A stretch of 37,353 nucleotides of DNA, from assembly GCA_021793595.1 (NCBI GenBank), contig JAJYSL010000021.1, positions 1 to 37,353 of the forward strand. The letters run 5' to 3'. The translations under genes and the position numbers were made by a program. This document shows, in pieces, positions 24,895 through 33,297 of this stretch (positions are counted from its first letter, which is position 1; every line of letters starts with the position of its first letter). Under the pieces are notes generated by a model that was not told where the DNA came from, ran no database searches, and saw only the letters and a program-made list of their open reading frames with translations. This DNA is from Acidobacteriota bacterium (GTDB taxonomy: Bacteria; Acidobacteriota; Terriglobia; Terriglobales; Acidobacteriaceae).

Positions 24895-25788
24895 ATGGAT
24901 TATGAGTGCATTGACGACCGATTCAGCACCACCCGGAGGTTGACGAGAACTCTGACGGAGCCCGATCCGTGCCTTCAGCTGCCAGGCAAGCCCCGCCCGG
25001 CGAATACCGGAGGCCTGCGAACCCGAGGTCTCTATAAGGCAGAAGGTTCGGAGCCGATCGTCACCGTGATCACCGTCGCATACAACTGTGCATCCTCAAT
25101 AGAGGAAACTATGCTCAGCGTGCTGAATCAGACCTACTCGAACATCGAGTACGTGGTGATCGACGGCGGTTCCACCGACGGAACGCTGGAAGTCATCAGG
25201 AAATACGACCACGCCATCGACTACTGGCTCAGCGAGCCGGATCGCGGCATTTATGACGCGATCAATAAAGGCGTGCGCGCATCCACGGGCCAGTGGCTGA
25301 ATTGTATGAACGTTAAGGATGCCCTTGCGAGTGAAAACACAGTACAGACGGTTGTAGACACATACATACCGAGCAGGGCAAAGTTCATTTATTCGGACGT
25401 CCTCCTTACCCCATGCGAACCGGGGCGAGCCAGTCTAACTATACAAAAATCGGATCACACGCAGCACCTTATCAATCACCAAGCCGCCATTTATCACAAA
25501 AGCCTTCATCGCGAGTATGGCTTGTATGTGGTAGCCAAGGGGATGACGATTTCGGATTACCTTTTCTTCTGTTTGATCGACCCGAGGTATTACTTGAAGG
25601 CGGAAGAACCGATCGCAAAGTACGATATAACAGGCATTTCCCAGTCCCAGGCGTCTTTAGGGCAGATGTATATCGTTGACCATTTAATTAACGGTATGCC
25701 TCGAAATGAATTTATGGCTCGATTTGCAATTGGCTACTTTTACAGGGAAGCGAGAGCTTTTTGCTTGCGAATGTTCGGGTTGACATGA
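24895..25788 (+). CDS. Family 2 glycosyltransferase
   Basis: The protein (297 residues from the chosen start) has a GT-A fold typical of GT2. It contains VTVITVAYNCASSIEETMLSV, then NIEYVVIDGGSTDGT (D90 and the GSTDG loop) and SEPDRGIYDAINKG (113-126), a hallmark of this subgroup of inverting sugar transferases. The usual metal-binding acidic motif is represented by LNCMNVKD (135-142), where most relatives have LNSDD or LNAGD, so the metal site is atypical. The frame is open from a GTG at 24859 that overlaps the FkbM-like gene; the ATG at 24895 has a GAGAAAG seven bases upstream and is preferred. It probably adds one sugar to the glycan handled by the neighbouring flippase. Donor and acceptor are unknown. 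Confidence 0.87.
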   Translation: MDYECIDDRFSTTRRLTRTLTEPDPCLQLPGKPRPANTGGLRTRGLYKAEGSEPIVTVITVAYNCASSIEETMLSVLNQTYSNIEYVVIDGGSTDGTLEVIRKYDHAIDYWLSEPDRGIYDAINKGVRASTGQWLNCMNVKDALASENTVQTVVDTYIPSRAKFIYSDVLLTPCEPGRASLTIQKSDHTQHLINHQAAIYHKSLHREYGLYVVAKGMTISDYLFFCLIDPRYYLKAEEPIAKYDITGISQSQASLGQMYIVDHLINGMPRNEFMARFAIGYFYREARAFCLRMFGLT

Positions 25789-25835
25789 ATTCAGGCAACT
25801 TTTTGCCGGCGCGGGCGTCTGCATAGGGTGAGAAA

Positions 25836-27137
25836 ATGTGTCCAATGAGAGATTTTTCTGTGACGATCAAGGATTCCACCCCCTGCTTCGGTTCTCCGTC
25901 GTCTTTCCGGCGCAACAACGCGCGGCTGGGTCGCAATCTCGGGATCGCGGTCGTTGCGGCTGGCGTGGGCTTGTGCAGCGGCCACATGCGGGCGCAAGAA
26001 GTCACTCCGCCGCCTCCTGCAAACGCGACGCAAACCAACGCTTCGTCCACCCAGCGAGCCGACAGCGCCCTTGCCGAGGACATCAACGCGAAATTGATGG
26101 CCTCCAACACGCTGCGCCCGCTGGATTTAGGCATCTGGGTCCACGATGGCACGGCTACGTTGACCGGCACCGTCCCCACACAGGAGTTGCGCACAGAAGC
26201 CGAGGACTTGGTCAAGTCGGTTGCCGGCGTAAAGAATGTCGAAGACAAGCTCGTCATCGGGACTGTGCCCGCCGTCGCACCCGGATTCAACGGCACTCAA
26301 AATGGCGGGCGGCCCGGCAATCAGCAGGTTCCGCCGCCGCCTCCTCCGGGCTACGGACAGAATCAAAATGCACTGTCGCCGCAGTCTCCTCCGTCCCCGC
26401 CATCGCCAGGGTCGCCGCAGTCGCCTCCGCCGGGCTATGAGTCGCAGGGGCGTCCGGTCATGGTCACCGTGGCAAGCGGAACCCCGATGTACGTGATCAT
26501 GATGCAGACGATCGACACCCATCACACGGAAATCGGCACGCCGTTCAGCGGCATTCTGGTGAAGGATATCGTGCTTGAAAACGGGGCCATCGCGATTCCA
26601 CGCGGCGCGCAGGTACTGGGCACCGTGGTCGACGCTCGCGGTCCGGGGCACATCAAGGGGCGTCCGCAACTGGCGCTGCAGTTGACTGGCCTGAATGTCG
26701 CCAACACGCATTATCAGTTAAGCAGTTATGTCTGGGCGCGCGGTGGGCCCGGCAAAGGCGGCCAATCGGCGGCGAACATCGGCGGCGGGGCAGCCATGGG
26801 CGCCATTGTCGGCGGGGCGTTCGGGCGCGGTCCCGGCGCGCTGCTGGGCGGCCTGCTCGGCGGCCTGGGCGGCGCGGGAATTTCGTCGCTGTCCTCCGGT
26901 CCAAGAATTGTCATTCCCTCCGAGTCGGTGCTTACGTTTTATCTGAACGCGCCTTTGACGGTCCGCGAACCCACCCCCGGCGTGATCCGGATGCTCGGTT
27001 CGCAGGTTCCCCCCGCAGCCTACGGCCGCAGGCCGCGCGGCTATTATGCTCCCGGCTATCCGCCCCCGCCGGGTCCGATTGCGCCTCCGCCCGGATATTT
27101 CCCCCCCGGTGGGCCTCCGGGAGGATACCCGTATTGA
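25836..27137 (+). CDS. Exported BON-domain protein with proline-rich linker and glycine-zipper region
   Basis: I recognise parts but not the whole of this 433-residue protein. It has a long N-terminus with a signal-peptide-like core (about 33-53, ending MRAQ), then a BON domain (about 74-143; DLGIWVHDGTATLTG and AGVKNVEDKLVI). A linker of Pro, Gln, Ser and Gly follows (about 150-205), then a beta-rich domain (GTPFSGILVKDI, IPRGAQVLGTVVDA), a glycine-zipper stretch (about 303-349) and a Pro/Gly/Tyr tail. BON domains bind envelope surfaces or lipids (established). The IPRGAQVLGTV pattern loosely recalls TrbI/VirB10-like beta-barrels (inference). Glycine zippers often insert in membranes. The start has an AGGGTGAG site. 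It stands 47 bases after the glycosyltransferase; a role in the outer envelope is likely. Confidence 0.8.
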   Translation: MCPMRDFSVTIKDSTPCFGSPSSFRRNNARLGRNLGIAVVAAGVGLCSGHMRAQEVTPPPPANATQTNASSTQRADSALAEDINAKLMASNTLRPLDLGIWVHDGTATLTGTVPTQELRTEAEDLVKSVAGVKNVEDKLVIGTVPAVAPGFNGTQNGGRPGNQQVPPPPPPGYGQNQNALSPQSPPSPPSPGSPQSPPPGYESQGRPVMVTVASGTPMYVIMMQTIDTHHTEIGTPFSGILVKDIVLENGAIAIPRGAQVLGTVVDARGPGHIKGRPQLALQLTGLNVANTHYQLSSYVWARGGPGKGGQSAANIGGGAAMGAIVGGAFGRGPGALLGGLLGGLGGAGISSLSSGPRIVIPSESVLTFYLNAPLTVREPTPGVIRMLGSQVPPAAYGRRPRGYYAPGYPPPPGPIAPPPGYFPPGGPPGGYPY

Positions 27138-27169
27138 GTCAGCTTTGTGTCGCGCCGTTCCGGTGCATT

Positions 27170-27175
27170 TATACT
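27170..27175 (+). promoter_or_regulatory. Possible -10 box for the ppiD-like gene
   Basis: TATACT lies 85 bases upstream of the ppiD-like ATG, with TTGTGT (27145-27150) 19 bases before it. Spacing is longer than the usual 17, so this is a weak candidate, but it is the best promoter-like pair in this 123-base gap. Confidence 0.3.
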
Positions 27176-27222
27176 GAAAGCACCCTGTCCCCCGTGCAAT
27201 TCAGGGGCTGAGTCAATCCCGT

Positions 27223-27239
27223 CCGGAGCCTTGCTCCGG
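27223..27239 (+). promoter_or_regulatory. Hairpin in the ppiD-like gene's leader
   Basis: CCGGAGC, a CTT loop and GCTCCGG form a perfect seven-base stem ending about 21 bases before the ATG. A T-run does not follow, so it is not a classical terminator. It could protect the mRNA end or affect initiation. Confidence 0.35.
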
Positions 27240-27260
27240 GTGTAAGGTCGTTGCCCGCTC

Positions 27261-29225
27261 ATGATTCGTTTTCTTCAGCAAGACAGCCGCTTGGTCAAGG
27301 GCATTTTTATTGCGCTTATTTCCATCACAGCCATTTTGATGGTGATTACTCTTGTCCCCGGCATCTTTCAGGACGCCGCTTCCACTGGCGACACCTATGC
27401 CATTGTTCACAGCGACAGCCTCTTCGGACGCATGCTCGGCGGCTCCACCGATGTGCACCTGACGCAGGTTCAGCAAGTTGCGCAGCGCATGCAGCAGCAG
27501 AATAACTATCCAGATTTCGTCTTGCCGTTTCTGATGCAGCGCGCCGGACAGGCCCTGGTGGAGCGAGCTGTGCTGGTGCAGGAAGCCGGACGCATGGGTT
27601 TGACCGTGACCGACACCGACGTTCAGAACGAATTGATGCACGGTCCGTTTGCTCCCGTGCTGTTTCCTGGCGGCCAGTTTATTGGCGAAGATCGCTATGA
27701 CGACTTCGTCCAGAACAACTTCAACATGTCTCGCACGCAATTTGAGCAGCAGTTGAAAGAGGAAATCCTGATCAACCGCCTGGAGGCATTTATCACCGGT
27801 GGTTTGACGGTGTCGAACTCCACGGTTCGCGCCGAGTACCTGAAGCAGGCGACCAAAGTAAAGTTTCAATATGCCGTGCTATCGGATGCAGAATTGCGCA
27901 AGCAGATTAACCCGACGGACGCCGAGTTGAAGACGTTCTTTCAGCAGAATGCCGCTCGTTACCGCACTGCGATTCCTGAGACGCGCAAAGTGGAGTATGT
28001 GGCCTTCTCGCTGAACCAGGTTCCGGGCGGCGTTCCGCAGATCAGCGGCGCCGATGTGCAGCAGTACTACAACGAGCATCATCAACAGTTCCAGGTGCCG
28101 GAAGAAGTGCGGGTGCGGCACATTCTGATTAAAGTTCCGACCAATGCCAACGCGCAGACCGTTGCGGCTGCCAAGGCCAAGGCGGAAGACATTCTGAAGC
28201 AGTTGAAGGCGGGTGGCAATTTCGCCGAACTCGCGAAGAAGTATTCGGACGACCCCGGCAGCAAAGCGCAAGGCGGGGAACTGGGATTCATCCAGCATGG
28301 CGCTACGGTGCCGGCCTTCGATCAAGCCGCTTTCTCGCTGCAGCCGGGCCAGTTGTCCTCCGTGATCCGCACACAGTTTGGCTTTCACGTTTTGCAGGTG
28401 GAAGAAAAACAGTCGGCTCATCTGAAGCCTATAGACGAAGTCCACGATTTGATTCTGGCGAATCTGACCCAGCAGGCGCAGGCGAAGGCTGCCCAGGACT
28501 ATGCAGCCAAGTTGCAAGCGCAGGCGGCGCAGGTTGGGTTGCAAAAGATGGCGGAGCAGAATCATTTGCAGGTGGTCACGACTGACCCGCTGCAGCAGAG
28601 CGGCGTGGTTCCTGGTTTGGCGGATGGTACGCAATTGCTGAAAGGTGCATTTGCGACCAAGCCCGACGCGGCTCCGCAGAGTGCCTCCACCGGAGAAGGC
28701 TACGCAATTTATAAGGTGCTGAGCGTTGTGCCCGCGCACGCGCCGACATTCGATGCTTACAAAGCGCATATTTTGGAAAATTTTCGTGACCAGCAGATCG
28801 CATCCTTGCTGCACAGCCGTACGCAGCAGCTTGCCATCAAGGCGCATGAAGAAGGCCTGGACAAGGCAGCCAAGGAAGTCGGCGCGACCGTGTTGACCAG
28901 CGATCTGGTCGACGAAAGCGGCCAGGTTCCTCAGCTTGGAGATATGGCCACTCAGGGAGCGGTTGCCTTCACACTGCAGCCTGGCCAGATCAGCGGACCT
29001 ATCTATACCGAGCGCACTGGCGTCGTGCTGAAGCTTCTGGATAAGCAGGCGCCGACCGAAGCCCAGATCCAGCAGAACATGGACTCGACCCGCGACAAAC
29101 TGGTGCAGCAGCGCCGTGAAACCGCGTTCGCCGTGTTTGCCAGTTCGCTGGAACAGCGCTTTATTCAGCACGGATTGATCCATTACAACAAGAAAGCGTT
29201 AGCCGGGACCCAGTCCGGAATCTAG
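27261..29225 (+). CDS. ppiD: PpiD-like membrane-anchored periplasmic peptidyl-prolyl isomerase/chaperone
   Basis: The 654-residue protein has a short cytoplasmic N-terminus, one membrane anchor (about 14-36), a SurA/PpiD-type N-terminal chaperone region (about 40-240), and one parvulin (PpiC) domain (about 281-384). The latter is marked by VRHILIKV, FAELAKKYSDDPGS, GGELGF and FGFHVLQV. A degenerate second parvulin-like region (about 500-620; FTLQPGQISGPIY) and a helical tail follow. This is the architecture of PpiD, which helps newly exported proteins fold at the Sec exit in Gram-negative bacteria (established). Length is close to E. coli PpiD (623). The start is fixed by the anchor, although the AAGG site lies 13 bases away. 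It fits the envelope theme of the window. Whether isomerase activity is retained cannot be judged from motifs alone. Confidence 0.93.
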   Translation: MIRFLQQDSRLVKGIFIALISITAILMVITLVPGIFQDAASTGDTYAIVHSDSLFGRMLGGSTDVHLTQVQQVAQRMQQQNNYPDFVLPFLMQRAGQALVERAVLVQEAGRMGLTVTDTDVQNELMHGPFAPVLFPGGQFIGEDRYDDFVQNNFNMSRTQFEQQLKEEILINRLEAFITGGLTVSNSTVRAEYLKQATKVKFQYAVLSDAELRKQINPTDAELKTFFQQNAARYRTAIPETRKVEYVAFSLNQVPGGVPQISGADVQQYYNEHHQQFQVPEEVRVRHILIKVPTNANAQTVAAAKAKAEDILKQLKAGGNFAELAKKYSDDPGSKAQGGELGFIQHGATVPAFDQAAFSLQPGQLSSVIRTQFGFHVLQVEEKQSAHLKPIDEVHDLILANLTQQAQAKAAQDYAAKLQAQAAQVGLQKMAEQNHLQVVTTDPLQQSGVVPGLADGTQLLKGAFATKPDAAPQSASTGEGYAIYKVLSVVPAHAPTFDAYKAHILENFRDQQIASLLHSRTQQLAIKAHEEGLDKAAKEVGATVLTSDLVDESGQVPQLGDMATQGAVAFTLQPGQISGPIYTERTGVVLKLLDKQAPTEAQIQQNMDSTRDKLVQQRRETAFAVFASSLEQRFIQHGLIHYNKKALAGTQSGI

Positions 29226-29353
29226 TCTGTACTTGCAGAAAATAATTTTTTGTAGAGGGGAGGGTGTAGATCGCCCTTCCGGGTGCGTCTTATAGGTAGG
29301 CAAGTTTTCGACAAGGCATTCTAAGCCTTTCGACGTCCTAATACGGAGAAGCA

Positions 29354-30919
29354 ATGCTTACCGAACGCGCTTCCGGCGTCCTTCTACATCTGTCTTCTCT
29401 GCCTTCCCGGGGCGGCATCGGCGATCTGGGACCAGCGGCCTACGCCTTCGCAGATTTTCTCGCAGCCGCAAAGCAGCAATATTGGCAGGTGTTGCCGCTC
29501 AGCCCTACTGGCTTTGGCAATTCTCCGTATTCCGCGCTCTCCGCGTTCGCGGGCAATCCCTTATTCATTAGTATTGAAAAACTGGTCGAAGATGGTTGGC
29601 TTCCGGGCGATTGCCTGGGGACTCTCCCCAGTTCCGATGGGCCTGCGGACTTTGAGCGGGCGGCGGCCTGCAAGCATCCATTGCTGGAGCAGGCAGCTTC
29701 AAATTTCCTGGACTGCGCTCCGCAGGAGGCTCGGGAGCGATTTGATCTTTTCTGTGCCGACAATCACCACTGGCTGGAAGGCTATGCCAGTTTCACGATT
29801 CTGCGGGCTATGTTCAACGGTTCCATCTGGTCTGCGTGGCCGGCAGAATACGTGCATCGCGCTCCCGAGGCGATGGAGCGGTTTCGCGCCGAGCATGATC
29901 GCGAGCGAACTGTTCAGAAGGTTATCCAGTTCTTTTTCCAGGAACAATGGATACAGTTGCGTGCCTATTGTGCCGAACGGAAGATTCGTTTCATCGGCGA
30001 CATGGCGATCTTCGTCAACTACGATAGCGCAGCCGTATGGATGCGGCCGGAAATTTTTGAACTGGACGAGAATAAGAACTCGCTCCAGGTTGCCGGTGTT
30101 CCGCCGGATTATTTCAGCCCCACCGGGCAGCGATGGGGGAATCCTCTCTATCGCTGGGACGTGCTGGCCAGCACAAATTTTGCCTGGTGGGTGGCGCGTT
30201 TCCGCCGTGCCCTGGCGCTCTGCGACCTGCTGCGCCTCGACCATTTCCGCGGCTTTGAATCCTACTGGGCAATCCCGGCGGAAGATCAGACCGCAATTCG
30301 TGGCCGCTGGATGAAGGCGCTGGGAACAGAACTTTTTTCGCACCTATATAAGGAACTTGGAGATCTGCCGCTCATCGCAGAAGACCTGGGCGTCATCACT
30401 CCAGAGGTGGAGCGCATGCGAAAGAGCTTCGGCATGCCGGGCATGCGGGTGATGCAATTTGGCTTTAGCGACCGCGGCGCCCATCTGCATTTGCCTCATC
30501 GTTGCGAAGAGAACATGGTCATCTACACCGGCACGCACGACAACAACACCACGCTGGGCTGGTGGCGCCAGACGAACGAAACCGAGCGGGCCGCCATCGC
30601 TGCTTACCTCCACCCTGGTGACGACGGCATCGTGTGGGCCATGATGCGCAGCGCCGCCGCGTCAGTAGCGCGGCTTTGCCTGTTTCCCATGCAGGATGTG
30701 CTGGAGCTGGATCGCGATGCGCGCATGAACACGCCGGCGCAGCCAGAGGGAAATTGGGGATGGCGTTATCGGCAGGATGCCTTGCAGCCGTGGATTACCG
30801 AAAAATTGGCGGCTTTAACTGAGGTGACGGATCGCGATGGCTGGATCGATCCTAACAGTGCTTCGATTGCCGAATCGCTCGCCGAATCCGCCGTGAACGT
30901 CTCTGGCGAATCCACGTAG
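29354..30919 (+). CDS. malQ: 4-alpha-glucanotransferase (amylomaltase, GH77)
   Basis: The 521-residue cytoplasmic enzyme transfers alpha-1,4-glucan segments between maltodextrins and takes part in glycogen and maltose metabolism. The GH77 catalytic residues are intact: nucleophile D296 in RLDHFRGFESYW, acid/base E343 in IAEDLGVITPEVE, and transition-state D396 in YTGTHDNNTTLGW. The N-terminus (GVLLHLSSLPSRGGIGDLG) and the 250s-type loop (GVPPDYFSPTGQRWGNPLY) are also typical. Length matches the short bacterial form. The ATG at 29354 has an ACGGAGAAG site. It stands 128 bases after the ppiD-like gene, with a T-rich stretch between; no other glycogen gene is adjacent here. Identification is secure. 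Confidence 0.97.
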   Translation: MLTERASGVLLHLSSLPSRGGIGDLGPAAYAFADFLAAAKQQYWQVLPLSPTGFGNSPYSALSAFAGNPLFISIEKLVEDGWLPGDCLGTLPSSDGPADFERAAACKHPLLEQAASNFLDCAPQEARERFDLFCADNHHWLEGYASFTILRAMFNGSIWSAWPAEYVHRAPEAMERFRAEHDRERTVQKVIQFFFQEQWIQLRAYCAERKIRFIGDMAIFVNYDSAAVWMRPEIFELDENKNSLQVAGVPPDYFSPTGQRWGNPLYRWDVLASTNFAWWVARFRRALALCDLLRLDHFRGFESYWAIPAEDQTAIRGRWMKALGTELFSHLYKELGDLPLIAEDLGVITPEVERMRKSFGMPGMRVMQFGFSDRGAHLHLPHRCEENMVIYTGTHDNNTTLGWWRQTNETERAAIAAYLHPGDDGIVWAMMRSAAASVARLCLFPMQDVLELDRDARMNTPAQPEGNWGWRYRQDALQPWITEKLAALTEVTDRDGWIDPNSASIAESLAESAVNVSGEST

Positions 30920-31064
30920 ATTATGGTTTTTGCCCTACGAACAGACGATCCAGATCGCACCGTAGAGCTGCGATGTTGATTCCCTCGCCACTGAGGTTTC
31001 AGTCCGCGCGGCACCGCGCATACAGCTTACAATAAAGCCATCCATCCATTTCCAAGGAGAACCG

Positions 31065-31250
31065 ATGCCCCTAACTGGAGAAGCCATCCGCATGATGAAT
31101 TACGCCGACGATATCGGCACCACGCTGCGTCGTCTGCTGGTGGTGTTGCCCTCGTTGCCGCCCGATGAACGAACCCGTGTTCGCGAGTACATGTTGAAGG
31201 TTCAGCCCACCTTCGCGGACGTGCTCGCTGCCCTGGAAGAGAAAAAATAA
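31065..31250 (+). CDS. Small 61-residue helical protein, function unknown
   Basis: I do not recognise a family. The protein is short, soluble and mostly helical, with a TLRRLLVVLPSLPPDERTRVREYML core and an acidic-basic C-terminus (LAALEEKK). It is likely real: an excellent AAGGAG site six bases before the ATG, a TACAAT hexamer (31028-31033) about 32 bases upstream as a possible -10, and coding-like third positions. It stands alone between malQ and the convergent M1-fold gene, whose stop lies 22 bases past its own stop. A regulator or small binding protein is conceivable, but nothing in the sequence decides this. Confidence 0.7.
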   Translation: MPLTGEAIRMMNYADDIGTTLRRLLVVLPSLPPDERTRVREYMLKVQPTFADVLAALEEKK

Positions 31251-31272
31251 TTCAGCCCATCGCGCGAGCGGT

Positions 31273-33297
31273 TCAATGCGCCGTCCCTGTTGGCGGCGCA
31301 TAGGGGCGCTGCAGATAACCGCTCGCCAGCGTGACAGCGCCGGAAGTGTCGTCGTGGGTCTCAATCGCTTCACGATACTCATTGATGGCGCGGTTGCGCT
31401 GTCCAGAGGCGTCGAAGATTTTTCCCAGCTGCAGGTCACTCCACACCTCAATCCATTTGGGCATTCCATCGCCGTTCAATGCCGCTCGAAACGCGTCCTC
31501 CGCAGCTTGATAGTTCCGCTGGCGAAAATAAACTTCTCCCAGTCGAAAGCTGGCGAGTGAACTGGTGGCATCGAGCGCCAGCGCCGCGCGATACTCCGCG
31601 ATCGCTCCCCCATCGTCGTTCCCGGCCGCTTTCGCCAGTCCGCGCAGGATATGCACTCGCACCTGCAGGGCGTCGTCGTTTCTCAGCAACCAGCGTTGCG
31701 GATCGAGCGATACCTTACGCGGAATTCCAAACGTATCGATGGTGAACTGAGTCTGCGGTCCCATCACGTCCACCCGTTTGTTGACCGTTTTGCCCTCCGT
31801 TTCCACCTGCACCTCGACCGGCATCTGGAACAGATCCAGGTCCTCGTCAATTTCTCCCACAGTGCGGAATCCCTGGTTGTTGCCCAGCCGGTAGAGCGTC
31901 CACTTATCCTGGAGCGTCGGTGCACCTGTGTTATTCAGCCATTGAGTAAAAAACGGGCGCAGATTTTCGTGGGACGCCGTCTCGGCAATCTGTTCAAGCT
32001 TTGCCGAGGAGATGGATTGGTCCGCCTGCGAAAGAACCTCGTGCAGCGTCTGCTGGAACGCGGTATCGCCGATCTGCCACCGCAGCATGCGCAGGATCAT
32101 CGCGCCCTTGTCGTAGGTCATCGCCTCAAACTCACGGGAAAGCTCCCGATATCGAGCCACCCCCACCAGGGGAACACTGTTGAATGCGACCGCGCTGGCG
32201 GAAACATTCAGGATTGCGTTGGAAGTGACCGCAGGCGCAGCCGTGCGGCTAAGGTATTCGAGTTCGGCATAGCGACACATACCGTTCGTGATCCACGCGT
32301 CGTTTGGCGATGCCGGACTGACATCTTCTCCCCACCACTGATGGGCGATCGTATTCACCAACAGCCGTGCGTAATCCGCCGCTTCGAGTTGACTGCCCGC
32401 AATCGCCGCAATCTCCGGTGCCGAGACTGCGGGCAGCGTATCGTTCGGCATCTCTATGATGTTCAATTCGCCGGTCTGTGGGGGGCCAAATTGTGCGGCA
32501 AGCTCACCGTATTGCTTTGCGGCGGTCGCGGCAATCTCCTGAGCGGAAGGTTGGGCCGCTTCGCTCTTCGCGCCTGATTCTTGAACGATTCGATACACGC
32601 GAATGTGCGAGCCGGGTGCAACGACCGGTGGCTGAAATTTGCCCGCAATCACGGTTCCCGGAAAACCGGGATGCGGCCAGTTGAAGTCGAAAACAGTTTG
32701 TCCATTCGTGTCAGGGTGCGGCGCTCCGCCGGAGCCGCTCGCCAGCACCTGGTCCCCGGTTGGCACATGCACATGGATCTGCGACGTAAAGCGCTGGGTG
32801 CCGTCGCCGACGATTGGAAACCAATCTCCTCGATAAAACAGGTAGCTGACAGCATCGCCAATCGAAACCAGACGGATCGTGCCACCTGGCGTTGCATCGA
32901 GCACACCGCTATATGTAAACGTCCACGCAATATCGCTGCCCGGCGCGAGGGAACCGACAGGGGTCACGGTGATCTCTCCACCTTTCTGCGTCGCACTCAG
33001 ATTTTTCCCTGAACCATCCGTCACGCTCTCGACGCGCAGCGCTGGGTTCAATTGGAATTCAACCGTCGTCCGATTTTGTGACGTCGCGAAGTCCAACTGC
33101 GTTTTCGCGGAGAGGGAATGATGTGCCGGATTGAGGCTCAGGTCGATCGAATAGCCCCGGATTTGAACCGGAGTCCTCGCAGTTGTCGGTTGCGGGCTTT
33201 GTGCCATGCCGATCGGAGCCGCCACTCCGCAGAGAATCGTTGCGATCCTCCGCAAGAAATACCGTCGAGATGTCCACGCGCCCGGCACCGTTCTCAT
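31273..33297 (-). CDS. M1 aminopeptidase-fold protein with lost zinc site and C-terminal TPR repeats
   Basis: The 674-residue protein has a signal peptide (RRYFLRR then a hydrophobic stretch, cut near MAQS; possibly Tat) and an M1-like N-terminal beta-saddle (about 40-235). An M1 catalytic-domain-like region (about 245-480) and TPR-type helical repeats (about 545-655) follow. The HEXXH zinc motif reads NTIAH (315-319), and the NEG box, which gives the third zinc ligand, reads TNG (337-339), with H319 to N338 at the canonical 19-residue distance. First His, catalytic Glu and third ligand are thus all replaced, while the HQWWG flank and the TYDKGAMIL helix remain. It should be a non-catalytic binder or a protein with changed activity. 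Its ATG overlaps the lpxB stop by four bases, implying coupling. Confidence 0.85.
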   Translation of the reverse strand: MRTVPGAWTSRRYFLRRIATILCGVAAPIGMAQSPQPTTARTPVQIRGYSIDLSLNPAHHSLSAKTQLDFATSQNRTTVEFQLNPALRVESVTDGSGKNLSATQKGGEITVTPVGSLAPGSDIAWTFTYSGVLDATPGGTIRLVSIGDAVSYLFYRGDWFPIVGDGTQRFTSQIHVHVPTGDQVLASGSGGAPHPDTNGQTVFDFNWPHPGFPGTVIAGKFQPPVVAPGSHIRVYRIVQESGAKSEAAQPSAQEIAATAAKQYGELAAQFGPPQTGELNIIEMPNDTLPAVSAPEIAAIAGSQLEAADYARLLVNTIAHQWWGEDVSPASPNDAWITNGMCRYAELEYLSRTAAPAVTSNAILNVSASAVAFNSVPLVGVARYRELSREFEAMTYDKGAMILRMLRWQIGDTAFQQTLHEVLSQADQSISSAKLEQIAETASHENLRPFFTQWLNNTGAPTLQDKWTLYRLGNNQGFRTVGEIDEDLDLFQMPVEVQVETEGKTVNKRVDVMGPQTQFTIDTFGIPRKVSLDPQRWLLRNDDALQVRVHILRGLAKAAGNDDGGAIAEYRAALALDATSSLASFRLGEVYFRQRNYQAAEDAFRAALNGDGMPKWIEVWSDLQLGKIFDASGQRNRAINEYREAIETHDDTSGAVTLASGYLQRPYAPPTGTAH

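Noticed and set aside
26127..26711. 194-codon minus-strand frame opposite the BON protein
   Set aside because: Antisense of Pro/Gly-rich coding sequence, which keeps the complementary strand open by composition.
27879..29183. 434-codon open frame on the minus strand opposite the ppiD-like gene
   Set aside because: Leu/Arg/Gln-rich translation without a recognisable domain; an antisense shadow of a well-supported gene.
29226..29353. Possible terminator after the ppiD-like gene (T-run near 29246-29251)
   Set aside because: The stem before the T-run has only three to four pairs, and the later GGAGGG/CCCTTCC pairing is imperfect and lacks a T-run.
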